Shown here: in pieces, positions 1 through 6,495 of the stretch
Layout of the letters: each line of letters opens with the position of its first letter
How positions within the stretch are numbered: position 1 is the stretch's first letter
Origin: Candidatus Liptonbacteria bacterium CG11_big_fil_rev_8_21_14_0_20_35_14
GTDB lineage: Bacteria > Patescibacteriota > Minisyncoccia > UBA6257 > XYB1-36-10
Direction: 5' to 3'
Assembly (NCBI GenBank): GCA_002796205.1
Contig: PCWO01000015.1
Span: forward strand, 1 to 13,821
Length of the DNA: 13,821 nt
Program-made: the position numbers and the translations under genes
Notes under the pieces: model-generated
Databases searched by the model: none
What the model was told of the DNA's origin: nothing
Seen by the model: only the letters and a program-made list of their open reading frames with translations

Positions 1-840
1 GAGCACATCTTACTGGCTAAGCAGGTTGGAGTTCCGGCTATTATTGTTTTTATTAACAAAGTAGATCAAGTAGACGATCCAGAGTTAATTGATTTAGTTG
101 AGGCTGAAATTAGAGAGCTCTTAAAGAAATACGAGTTTCCCGGCGACGAGGTTCCAGTTATTAGAGGCTCTGCTTTAAAAGCTTTAGAAAACTTAGACAA
201 CGAAGAAGCCATTAAACCAATTTTAGATCTTATTGAGGCTATGGATTCATATATTCCAGAACCGAAAAGAGAAACAGATAAACCATTTCTTATGCCGGTT
301 GAGGATGTATTCTCAATTGAGGGACGCGGTACAGTTGTTACCGGCCGTATTGAAAGAGGTACAGTTAAAACTGGAGAAGAAATTGAAATCGTTGGTTTAA
401 AACCAGTTCAGAAAGCTGTTATTACCGGAGTTGAGATGTTTAACAAAACATTAGACTCGGGTCAGGCTGGTGATAATGTTGGACTTTTAATTAGAGGATT
501 AAAAAAAGAAGATGTAGATCGTGGGCAGGTTTTATCAGCTACCGGCTCTATTACTCCTCACACCAATTTTGAGGCCGAGGTTTACATTCTTTCCAAAGAG
601 GAAGGTGGTAGACACACTCCATTCTTTAAAGGCTATAAACCACAGTTTTATATTAGAACAACCGACGTTACCGGAGCCGTTGAGCTTCCCGAGGGAACAG
701 AGATGGTTATGCCCGGCGACACGATTACCTTTAAAGTAGAGTTAATTTCACCAGTTGCCATGGAAGAAAAACTACGGTTTGCTATTCGTGAAGGTGGCCG
801 AACCGTGGGCGCTGGTGTTGTAACTAAAATTATTAAATAA
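1..840 (+). CDS. tuf: Elongation factor Tu, 3' part (5' end outside window)
   Basis: EF-Tu is the GTPase that carries aminoacyl-tRNA to the ribosomal A site. The reading frame is open from base 1 to a TAA at 838-840, giving 279 residues of a protein usually near 395. About 115 N-terminal residues, including the P-loop, switch I and switch II, lie upstream of the window. The visible part begins with EHILLAKQVGVP, followed by the guanine-specificity motif NKVD (window residues 19-22) and the G5 motif SALK (57-60). Beta-barrel domains 2 and 3 follow and end at VVTKIIK. The in-frame ATG at 241 lies inside the protein and is not the start. rpsJ begins 2 nt downstream, the usual str-to-S10 junction. 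The call is certain from the motifs; only the 5' end is missing. Confidence 0.98.
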   Translation, partial: EHILLAKQVGVPAIIVFINKVDQVDDPELIDLVEAEIRELLKKYEFPGDEVPVIRGSALKALENLDNEEAIKPILDLIEAMDSYIPEPKRETDKPFLMPVEDVFSIEGRGTVVTGRIERGTVKTGEEIEIVGLKPVQKAVITGVEMFNKTLDSGQAGDNVGLLIRGLKKEDVDRGQVLSATGSITPHTNFEAEVYILSKEEGGRHTPFFKGYKPQFYIRTTDVTGAVELPEGTEMVMPGDTITFKVELISPVAMEEKLRFAIREGGRTVGAGVVTKIIK

Positions 841-842
841 AA

Positions 843-1178
843 ATGCCTAAAAAGCCAAGTTCAGCCGAATTTGTACGTTTAAGAATTAGAGGTTACGACC
901 ACAAATTGGTAGACAATTCTTGTAAACAAATTGTGGAAACCGCCGAGCGTAACAATGCCGAGGTTGTTGGCCCTATCCCACTTCCCACTGAAAACAAGAA
1001 GTACACAGTCAACCGCTCAACCTTCGTACACAAAACCGCTCGTGAGCAGTTTGAACTACGCATTCATAAAAGACTTATTGATATTTTTAACCCAAATAAA
1101 ACTATCATTGAAGCCTTATCAAATTTGAACTTGCCCGCTGGTATTGAAATAGAACTAAAAATGGGAGTTGGTGTCTAA
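843..1178 (+). CDS. rpsJ: 30S ribosomal protein S10 (uS10)
   Basis: S10 sits in the 30S head and also acts with NusB in transcription antitermination. The 111-residue product is slightly longer than the usual 100-105 and begins with about ten extra residues (MPKKPSSAEF) before the conserved RLRIRGYDHKLVD start. The central segment with GPIPLPTENKKYTVNRS and HKTAREQFELRIHKR is the family signature, and the ending IEIELKMGVGV is typical. It starts 2 nt after tuf with no SD sequence visible, so it is probably translated from the tuf transcript. Unlike in most bacteria, it is not directly followed by rplC: a terminator and a promoter lie in between. Confidence 0.98.
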   Translation: MPKKPSSAEFVRLRIRGYDHKLVDNSCKQIVETAERNNAEVVGPIPLPTENKKYTVNRSTFVHKTAREQFELRIHKRLIDIFNPNKTIIEALSNLNLPAGIEIELKMGVGV

Positions 1179-1201
1179 AAAACTCTAAATAACCAATAAA
1201 T

Positions 1202-1230
1202 AAAAAGGCGGTATCTCTACCGCCTTTTTT
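1202..1230 (+). terminator. Intrinsic terminator after tuf-rpsJ
   Basis: A perfect 7-bp stem GGCGGTA (1207-1213) / TACCGCC (1218-1224) with a TCTC loop is flanked by AAAAA upstream and TTTTTT (1225-1230) downstream. The A and T runs can extend the stem. It lies 28 nt after the rpsJ stop and should end the str transcript. Because of the upstream A run it could also act on the other strand, but no gene faces it there. Confidence 0.93.
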
Positions 1231-1245
1231 CTTTACCTTCAACTG

Positions 1246-1275
1246 TTGACACAAAAACCCAAAGTAGTGTACAAT
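1246..1275 (+). promoter_or_regulatory. Sigma70-type promoter for the rplC-secY operon
   Basis: A perfect -35 TTGACA (1246-1251) is followed by an 18-nt spacer and a -10 TACAAT (1270-1275, 5 of 6 consensus). The start point would be near 1282. It lies directly after the rpsJ terminator, so the large ribosomal operon appears to be transcribed from here. No other comparable promoter was noticed before secY. Confidence 0.8.
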
Positions 1276-1281
1276 AGTTGA

Positions 1282-1348
1282 CGTACTATACAAATCCATA
1301 TTCGTATGGTTTAGGAGGGGATAGCCCTTATTTTTATACTATTATGAT
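1282..1348 (+). promoter_or_regulatory. Structured 5' leader of rplC with orphan SD-like run
   Basis: This is the inferred leader of about 67 nt. It can form a hairpin CCATA-TTCG-TATGG (1296-1309) with a UUCG loop. A second hairpin pairs AGGGG (1316-1320) with CCCTT (1325-1329) around an ATAG loop. The second hairpin contains most of AGGAGGGG (1313-1320), the strongest SD-like sequence on the + strand of the window. It ends 28 nt before the rplC ATG, too far for normal initiation there. A T5 run (1331-1335) follows. Leaders in this position are often autoregulatory in other bacteria (L4 in E. coli); whether this one is, is inference. Confidence 0.5.
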
Positions 1349-1912
1349 ATGACCTTTATTTTAGGCAAAAAATTAAAAATGACCCAGATTTGGAAAGATA
1401 AAACCGTCATTCCTGTTACGGTTATTAAAGCTACCCCAAACGAGGTAAATATTATTAGAACCAAGGAAAAAAACGGCTATAATGCTATTCAATTAAAAAT
1501 GAAAGCCCCGATTGGTAAAAAAGAAGTTTTAAGAGAATTTAGAGTGGAAAGCACCGACCTTATTAAAGCCAAAGATAATATAGACGTCTCCATCTTTACC
1601 GAGGGTGACATGGTTAAGGTAACTGGAGTTAGTAAAGGTAAAGGTTTTCAGGGTGTGGTTAAAAGACATGGTTTCTCGGGTGGTCCAAAAAGTCACGGAC
1701 AAAAACATTCCCATAGAGCTCCAGGTTCTATTGGAGCCGGTGGTGTGCAAAAAGTTTTTAAAGGACTTCGTATGGCTGGCCGTACCGGTAGTGAAACCGT
1801 TTCAGTTAAAAATTTGAAAGTTGTTTCTATTAATAAAGAATTAGGCGAGATAATGGTTAGAGGTGCTGTTCCGGGACACAAAAATAATTTACTAAAAATT
1901 GTAAAAATATAA
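1349..1912 (+). CDS. rplC: 50S ribosomal protein L3 (uL3)
   Basis: L3 is an early-assembly 23S rRNA binder whose extended loop reaches toward the peptidyl-transferase centre. The 187-residue product is shorter than the E. coli protein (209). The N-terminus ILGKKLKMTQIW matches the family start and supports the ATG at 1349. The signature VSKGKGFQGVVKRHGFSGG spans residues 94-112, followed by GSIGAGG, VFKGLRMAGRTG and VRGAVPGHKNNLL. The loop between GSIG and KVFKG is one residue shorter than in E. coli, and the glutamine methylated by PrmB there has no clear counterpart. It is the first gene of the long operon. A two-codon frame ATG-ATA-TGA at 1344-1352 overlaps its start codon. Confidence 0.98.
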   Translation: MTFILGKKLKMTQIWKDKTVIPVTVIKATPNEVNIIRTKEKNGYNAIQLKMKAPIGKKEVLREFRVESTDLIKAKDNIDVSIFTEGDMVKVTGVSKGKGFQGVVKRHGFSGGPKSHGQKHSHRAPGSIGAGGVQKVFKGLRMAGRTGSETVSVKNLKVVSINKELGEIMVRGAVPGHKNNLLKIVKI

Positions 1913-1914
1913 TC

Positions 1915-2568
1915 ATGCAGACAGAGGTTTATAATATTAAAAACGAAAAAATAGAGGATATCTCGCTACCAGATAATATTTTTAATATTGCTTGGAATCC
2001 GGACTTAGTTCATTTTGCTACCGTCGTCCAGCTCGCTAATAGACGAAATAATGTCGCTCACGCTAAGGATCGTAGCGAGGTTAAGGCCACTAATAGAAAG
2101 CCATGGAGGCAAAAAGGCACCGGACGCGCTCGTCATGGCAGTATGGCCTCTCCAATCTGGGTTGGCGGTGGTGTGGCTCACGGTCCATTAAGTATTAAAG
2201 ACTACACTAAAGATATAAATGATAAACAAAGACGCCAGGCCTTATTTATAGCTTTATCTAAAAGATTAGCCGACGGGCAATTAAAAATTATAGACTCTCT
2301 AAGTTTAGCCAATAAAAAAACTAAAGACTTCAAAAATATAATTAAGACTCTTTATACTGAAGTTAAAAAAAATAGTTTAACCATAGTAGCCTCCTCAAAA
2401 AATAATATTAGTAGAGGCGTTCGCGGTCTTGAGGGTATAGAATCTATTTCTGCTAAAAGTTTAAACGCCATGGATGTGTTAAAAAAGAAAGATTTATTAA
2501 TAGAAAAAGAGGCTGTCAACGAAATAATAAAACACTACAATCCGACAAAGGAAAAAGTAACCGTCTAA
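1915..2568 (+). CDS. rplD: 50S ribosomal protein L4 (uL4)
   Basis: L4 binds 23S rRNA, and its loop lines the peptide exit tunnel; in some bacteria it also represses its own operon. The 217-residue length is normal. The tunnel-loop signature RKPWRQKGTGRARHG is at residues 61-75, followed by SPIWVGGGVAHGP. The C-terminal globular domain has the expected KRLADGQLKIID and a late DVLKKKDLLIEKEAV segment. It starts 2 nt after the rplC stop with no SD, consistent with coupled or leader-independent initiation. If the upstream leader is autoregulatory, L4 is the classical candidate regulator, which is inference only. Confidence 0.97.
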   Translation: MQTEVYNIKNEKIEDISLPDNIFNIAWNPDLVHFATVVQLANRRNNVAHAKDRSEVKATNRKPWRQKGTGRARHGSMASPIWVGGGVAHGPLSIKDYTKDINDKQRRQALFIALSKRLADGQLKIIDSLSLANKKTKDFKNIIKTLYTEVKKNSLTIVASSKNNISRGVRGLEGIESISAKSLNAMDVLKKKDLLIEKEAVNEIIKHYNPTKEKVTV

Positions 2569-2569
2569 C

Positions 2570-2848
2570 ATGCCTACTATAATTTTAAAAAAACCACATA
2601 TTACTGAAAAAGTCACTGCTCTAGCTAGCTTACATAAGTATGTTTTTGTGGTAGATCAGTCTGCTAATTCATCCGAGGTTAAAAAAGCGGTTGAATCTAT
2701 ATATAAAGTTAAGGTTGTTAAAGTAAATATGTTAAAAAAACAGTCTAGGTCAAGCAGATTTAAAAGAATAATTTCTAAAGGTTTAAATATTAAGAAGGCT
2801 ATTGTTACTCTTAAAGCTGGCGATAAGCTTGATATTATTCCACAATAA
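2570..2848 (+). CDS. rplW: 50S ribosomal protein L23 (uL23)
   Basis: L23 lies beside the exit tunnel and docks trigger factor and SRP. The 92-residue product is of normal length. It starts with IILKKPHITEKVT, the family start. It continues with YVFVVDQSANSSEVKKAVESIYKVKVVKVN and ends with the KKAIVTLKAGDKLDII strand. It begins 1 nt after rplD and is followed by rplB 2 nt later, the conserved L4-L23-L2 order. Confidence 0.97.
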   Translation: MPTIILKKPHITEKVTALASLHKYVFVVDQSANSSEVKKAVESIYKVKVVKVNMLKKQSRSSRFKRIISKGLNIKKAIVTLKAGDKLDIIPQ

Positions 2849-2850
2849 AC

Positions 2851-3684
2851 ATGAAAAAATTTAAGCCCACCTCAAAAGGACGAAGACAAATGACTGTTGT
2901 TGATATGAAACATCTCTCAAAAGATGGTCCTTTGAAGAGCTTAACTAAAAAACTTAAAAAACATTCTGGTCGGAATAATGCCGGTCGTATCACTATGCGT
3001 CATCAGGGTGGTGGTCATAAGAAAATATATCGTATGATTGATTTTAAACAACAAAAATATGATATACTGGCTAAAGTTGAGGGCATTGAATATGATCCAT
3101 ATCGCACTGCCTTTATCGCTAGAATTGTCTATTTAACCGGAGAGCGTAGTTATATCCTAGCCTCGCAAGGTCTAAAAGCTGGTGATAAGATAATTATTAG
3201 CACCAAGGCTCCCTTAGAAAAAGGTAATCGTATGCCTCTCAAAAATGTCCCTATCGGCTATGAGGTTTTTAATATTGAAATGCAGCCGGGTAAAGGCGGT
3301 GAACTTGCTCGTTCCGCCGGCTCATATGCCGAAGTCTCTGCCCACGAAGGTAAATTTACTAATCTTAAACTTCCATCTGGTGAGGTTAGAAAAGTTTTAA
3401 CAGAAAGTTACGCCACTATCGGACGTGTCTCAAATCCAGAAAATAATCTTGTTTCTATTGGTAAAGCCGGCCGTTCTCGCTGGATGGGTATTCGTCCAAC
3501 TGTGCGCGGATCCGCTATGAACCCGGTTGACCATCCCTACGGTGGTGGAGAGGGAAGAACCCAGCGTGGCACCAAACGTCCCAAAGATAAATGGGGTAAT
3601 ATTACTGGAGGTAGAAAAACTCGTAGCAAAAAGAACCCAAGTAATAAATTAATTATCAGTCGTCGTAAAAATAAACGTCGTTAA
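2851..3684 (+). CDS. rplB: 50S ribosomal protein L2 (uL2)
   Basis: L2 is needed for subunit joining and lies close to the peptidyl-transferase centre. The 277-residue length is typical. The N-terminal RNA-binding part has KHSGRNNAGRITMRHQGGGHK, then a barrel segment with GDKIIIS and PIGYEVFNIEMQPGKGG. The C-terminal signature reads MNPVDHPYGGGEGR at residues 223-236. Asp227 and His228 match the functionally important E. coli Asp228/His229. The next histidine of the usual DHPHGGG is a tyrosine here (Tyr230). The tail is strongly basic (SRRKNKRR). There is no SD; the rpsS start is 9 nt downstream. Confidence 0.98.
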   Translation: MKKFKPTSKGRRQMTVVDMKHLSKDGPLKSLTKKLKKHSGRNNAGRITMRHQGGGHKKIYRMIDFKQQKYDILAKVEGIEYDPYRTAFIARIVYLTGERSYILASQGLKAGDKIIISTKAPLEKGNRMPLKNVPIGYEVFNIEMQPGKGGELARSAGSYAEVSAHEGKFTNLKLPSGEVRKVLTESYATIGRVSNPENNLVSIGKAGRSRWMGIRPTVRGSAMNPVDHPYGGGEGRTQRGTKRPKDKWGNITGGRKTRSKKNPSNKLIISRRKNKRR

Positions 3685-3693
3685 TATTAAACT

Positions 3694-3978
3694 ATGAGTA
3701 GAAGTCTAAAAAAAGGTCCATATGTTGACCCAAAACTATTAAAGAAAGTATTCAAAACTACCCCAGGTACAGTTATTAAAACCTGGTCTAGATCATCCGA
3801 AATCTCTCCAGAAATGGTTGGGCACACCTTTGGGGTACATAATGGAAAAGATTTTATTGCGGTTTTTGTTATTGAGGATATGGTCGGTCACCGCTTGGGC
3901 GAATTTTCCGGCACCAGAAAATTTATTCGTCATGGTGGTAAAATTCAAAAAGAGATAGAAAAGAAAACTACTAAATAA
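3694..3978 (+). CDS. rpsS: 30S ribosomal protein S19 (uS19)
   Basis: S19 is in the 30S head and binds 16S rRNA with S13. The 94-residue product has the standard start SRSLKKGPYVDPKLLKK, the central TWSRSSEISPEMVGHTFGVHNGKDFIAV and the signature GHRLGEFSGTRKFIRHG. Length and motif order are normal, so function should be ordinary. It sits between rplB and rplV as in nearly all bacteria. Confidence 0.98.
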   Translation: MSRSLKKGPYVDPKLLKKVFKTTPGTVIKTWSRSSEISPEMVGHTFGVHNGKDFIAVFVIEDMVGHRLGEFSGTRKFIRHGGKIQKEIEKKTTK

Positions 3979-3983
3979 AAAAT

Positions 3984-4496
3984 ATGAAAGACCAAAAAGT
4001 ACAATTAAAAAATTTAAAAATTGCGCCTCGTAAGGTGCGGTTGATTGCCGATGTAATGCGCGGTCTTTCAGTTAATCAGGCCGAAGCTAAATTAACCATG
4101 CTTCCTAATAGAAGCACCGGCCCACTTTTAAAACTTTTACGTTCCGCTGTCGCTAATATAAAAAATAATCAAAAAGAAAACACTGACTATCTTTTTATAA
4201 AATCAATTATGGTTTCTAGTGGTATTACTTTAAAAAGATCATTACCTAGAGCTCAAGGCAGAGCTTCGTTGATAGAAAAGAAATCCAGTCATGTTACCCT
4301 AGTTCTTTCTGAAGATAAAAATATAAAAAACAAATTTAATATAATTATTGAAAAGAAAAATAAAGATAAGCAAAAAACTAATAAAGAGGAGGCAAAAATG
4401 AAAAAAATAGAAGCCACTGATAAGATTAATAAGGTCTCTAAAGAAAAACCAAAGGACGGATTAATAAAAAAGATGTTTAGAAGAAAAAGCATTTAA
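3984..4496 (+). CDS. rplV: 50S ribosomal protein L22 (uL22) with C-terminal extension
   Basis: L22 stabilises 23S rRNA, and its beta-hairpin lines the exit tunnel. The core (about residues 1-112) has KNLKIAPRKVRLIADVMRG and the hairpin GITLKRSLPRAQGRASLIEKKSSHVTLVL. The protein runs on to 170 residues against about 110 in E. coli. The extra 55-60 residues (roughly from 4320) are rich in Lys, Glu, Asn and Ile and end in GLIKKMFRRKSI. The extension is in the same open frame with no sign of a frameshift, so it looks native. Its role is unknown. It may sit on the ribosome surface and contact rRNA through its basic end. rpsC follows after 9 nt. Confidence 0.97.
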   Translation: MKDQKVQLKNLKIAPRKVRLIADVMRGLSVNQAEAKLTMLPNRSTGPLLKLLRSAVANIKNNQKENTDYLFIKSIMVSSGITLKRSLPRAQGRASLIEKKSSHVTLVLSEDKNIKNKFNIIIEKKNKDKQKTNKEEAKMKKIEATDKINKVSKEKPKDGLIKKMFRRKSI

Positions 4497-4505
4497 TAAA
4501 CTATT

Positions 4506-5183
4506 ATGGGACAAAAAATTAGACCAGATTCATACAGACTCGGAATTATAAAGCCATGGAAATCCATTTGGTTCTTTAAGGGTCACTTTGGTAAACACCT
4601 TGAGGAAGATGAGGCTATAAGAAATATTATCTATAAAAAAATTAGCCAAGGTGGTATTGCAGATATTACTATTGAAAGGACTCAAGGTGAGTGCCGTGTT
4701 AATATTAAAGCTGCTCGCCCCGGTCTTATTATTGGCCGTGGGGGAGAGGGTGTTAATAAACTTAAAGCTGAAATCGAAAAAACTGTTAAAAATCTTAACA
4801 AAAACTCTAAAGAAAAACACAATATTAATCTTAATATAGAGGAACTAAAAAGAACCAATGTTTCTGCTAATTATGTCGCTCAACAAATTGCTTGGGATTT
4901 GGAAAAACGTATGAAATTTAGACGAACCATTAAACATCATTTAGATAATATTCTACAAATTAGAGGCGTTAAAGGAGCTAAAATTCGTGTCTCGGGGCGT
5001 TTAGATGGAGCCGAAATAGCTCGCGCCGAATGGGTGGCTAAAGGCACAATGCCCCTTCAAACTTTAAGAGCCGATATAGACTATGGCACAGCCACTGCCT
5101 TTACAATTTTCGGTACAATTGGTATAAAGGTTTGGGTCAACATGGGTGAAGTTTTTGATAGTAGCAATGTTAGTAATAAATAA
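4506..5183 (+). CDS. rpsC: 30S ribosomal protein S3 (uS3)
   Basis: S3 forms part of the mRNA entry channel and its helicase activity. The 225-residue product starts MGQKIRPDSYRLGI, the family start. The KH domain carries the GxxG loop as GRGG (residues 77-80) within RPGLIIGRGGEG. The C-terminal domain has ARAEWVAKGTMPLQTLRADIDYGTA and ends the conserved part with GTIGIKVWVNMGE. The length is normal, with a short tail. rplP starts 2 nt later. Confidence 0.98.
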   Translation: MGQKIRPDSYRLGIIKPWKSIWFFKGHFGKHLEEDEAIRNIIYKKISQGGIADITIERTQGECRVNIKAARPGLIIGRGGEGVNKLKAEIEKTVKNLNKNSKEKHNINLNIEELKRTNVSANYVAQQIAWDLEKRMKFRRTIKHHLDNILQIRGVKGAKIRVSGRLDGAEIARAEWVAKGTMPLQTLRADIDYGTATAFTIFGTIGIKVWVNMGEVFDSSNVSNK

Positions 5184-5185
5184 CC

Positions 5186-5599
5186 ATGTTGATTCCTAAG
5201 AAAGTAAAACACAGAAAATGGCATAAGGGTCGTAGTCGTAAAAGAACAGTTGAGACTCGCGGTATAACTGTTGCCTTTGGTAAATTTGGCCTTCAGGCCA
5301 TGGAAACTTTTTGGATGACCTCAAACCATATTGAGGCCGGTAGACGGGCTATGACTAATCACTTAAAGCGTGAAGGGAAACTCTGGATAAGAGTATTTCC
5401 CGATAAGCCAGTTACCAAGCGTCCGCCAGAAGTTACTATGGGAGGCGGAAAAGGCGCGGTTGATCATTATGTTTTTCCAGTTAGACCAGGTCGTATTTTA
5501 TTTGAGCTTGATGGTATTTCAGAAGAAAAAGCCAGGAGTGCTTTTAAAAGAGCCGCCAGCAAATTACCAGTTAAAACTAAAATTATTATAAAAGATTAA
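5186..5599 (+). CDS. rplP: 50S ribosomal protein L16 (uL16)
   Basis: L16 organises the A-site tRNA region and is one of the last proteins to join the 50S. The 137-residue product has normal length and the motifs KVKHRKWHKGRSR, FGKFGLQAME, IEAGRRAMT, LWIRVFPDKPVTKRP and GRILFELDG. The segment equivalent to E. coli AVRMGKGKG reads EVTMGGGKG. Thr84 therefore replaces Arg81, the arginine hydroxylated by RoxA/YcfD in E. coli. The start has no SD. The gene is followed by rpmC after 1 nt. Confidence 0.98.
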   Translation: MLIPKKVKHRKWHKGRSRKRTVETRGITVAFGKFGLQAMETFWMTSNHIEAGRRAMTNHLKREGKLWIRVFPDKPVTKRPPEVTMGGGKGAVDHYVFPVRPGRILFELDGISEEKARSAFKRAASKLPVKTKIIIKD

Positions 5600-5600
5600 T

Positions 5601-5816
5601 ATGAAGCGTAAAAAATTTTTAGATTCAATCAAGCATAAGTCAAATCAAGAGTTGTTAAAGACTATTAAAGAAACTACTGAAAAACTTAAAAATCTTCGCT
5701 TTGATTTATATTCTGGCAAAGTTAAAAATGTTAAAGCCATTAATAATTCCAAGAAAGAAATAGCTCGCATGTTAACTGTTATTAATAAAAAAGCCAAAGA
5801 AGAAATTAAAAAATAA
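5601..5816 (+). CDS. rpmC: 50S ribosomal protein L29 (uL29)
   Basis: L29 is a two-helix protein near the exit tunnel next to L23. The 71-residue product has the family pattern: an N-terminal KSNQELLKTIKETTEKLKNLRFDLYSGKV helix, then INNSKKEIARMLTVINKKAKEE. The second helix matches the usual RxxRKxIARxxTVxxE region. It lies in the conserved L16-L29-S17 order with 1-2 nt gaps. Confidence 0.95.
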   Translation: MKRKKFLDSIKHKSNQELLKTIKETTEKLKNLRFDLYSGKVKNVKAINNSKKEIARMLTVINKKAKEEIKK

Positions 5817-5818
5817 TT

Positions 5819-6124
5819 ATGGATAAAAGAAAACTACAAGGAAAAATAGTATCAGATAAAATGGATAAAACCCGCGTAGTTTCAATATCCAGATTAAAAA
5901 AAGATTCTAAATATGAAAAATTTATTACCGTTACCAAGAAATTCAAAGCTCATGATGAGAAGAACAAATATCACACCGGCGATGAGGTAATTATGGAAGA
6001 GTCAAAATCATACTCAAAAGATAAGAGGTGGAGAATTATTAAATTAGTTAAAAAATCAGAATCTAAAGTTGAGCCAATTGAAGACATAAAGGCTGAAGAA
6101 AATAATGAGGCAGTAATAAACTAA
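5819..6124 (+). CDS. rpsQ: 30S ribosomal protein S17 (uS17) with acidic tail
   Basis: S17 is a primary 16S rRNA binder with an OB fold. Residues 1-80 contain KLQGKIVSDKMDKTRVVSI, KKFKAHDEKNKYHTGDEV and the final SYSKDKRWRIIKLVKK, all family hallmarks. About 20 additional residues follow (EPIEDIKAEENNEAVIN), acidic and probably disordered, making 101 residues against about 84 in E. coli. The frame is clean, so the tail is probably real. rplN follows after 1 nt. Confidence 0.97.
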   Translation: MDKRKLQGKIVSDKMDKTRVVSISRLKKDSKYEKFITVTKKFKAHDEKNKYHTGDEVIMEESKSYSKDKRWRIIKLVKKSESKVEPIEDIKAEENNEAVIN

Positions 6125-6125
6125 C

Positions 6126-6494
6126 ATGATACAAGAACGTTCTATATTAAAAGTAGCCGACAACTCTGGAGCAAAAATAATTCAATGCTTTAGAATTTTA
6201 GGTGGCACTAGAAGACGATATGCTCGTTTAGGTGATATTATTGTCGCCTCAGTCAAAGTGGCCGAGCCACGCAAAGCTACTAAAAAGAAAGACAAGGTAA
6301 AAGCCGTGGTGGTTCGTGTTAAAAAGAGTGTTAGAAGAAATGATGGTTCATACATTAGATTTGATGAAAATGCGGCTGTTATTATAGACGCCAAAAAAGA
6401 ACCAGTCGGCACTCGTGTTTTTGGGCCAATTCCTCGAGAATTAAAGGCTAGAGGTTATGATAAAATTATGAACTTAGCTCAAGAAATTGTTTAA
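6126..6494 (+). CDS. rplN: 50S ribosomal protein L14 (uL14)
   Basis: L14 forms an intersubunit bridge with 16S rRNA and is the docking site of the silencing factor RsfS. The 122-residue length is exactly typical. ADNSGAK is at residues 11-17, followed by the signature RRRYARLGDIIVASVK and VVVRVKKSVRR. The C-terminal GTRVFGPIPRELKARGYDKIMNLA is canonical. It is one of the best-conserved proteins in the window, with nothing odd seen. Confidence 0.98.
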   Translation: MIQERSILKVADNSGAKIIQCFRILGGTRRRYARLGDIIVASVKVAEPRKATKKKDKVKAVVVRVKKSVRRNDGSYIRFDENAAVIIDAKKEPVGTRVFGPIPRELKARGYDKIMNLAQEIV

Positions 6495-6495
6495 C

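Noticed and set aside
241..840. Separate short EF-Tu gene starting at ATG 241
   Set aside because: The frame is open from base 1 and encodes EF-Tu sequence with the NKVD and SALK motifs upstream of 241, so this ATG is internal.
1278..1310. Second promoter beginning TTGACG at 1278
   Set aside because: No -10-like hexamer lies at 16-18 nt. The nearest candidates have spacers of 13 or 21 nt.
4289..4820. Minus-strand open frames opposite rplV and rpsC
   Set aside because: They are shadows of AT-rich, lysine-rich genes; their Phe/Leu/Ile-rich hydrophobic content is what the reverse complement of lysine codons gives.
6487..6495. Upstream TTG start for rplX
   Set aside because: It overlaps the end of rplN. 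The ATG at 6496 gives the normal L24 start and a 1-nt gap like its neighbours.
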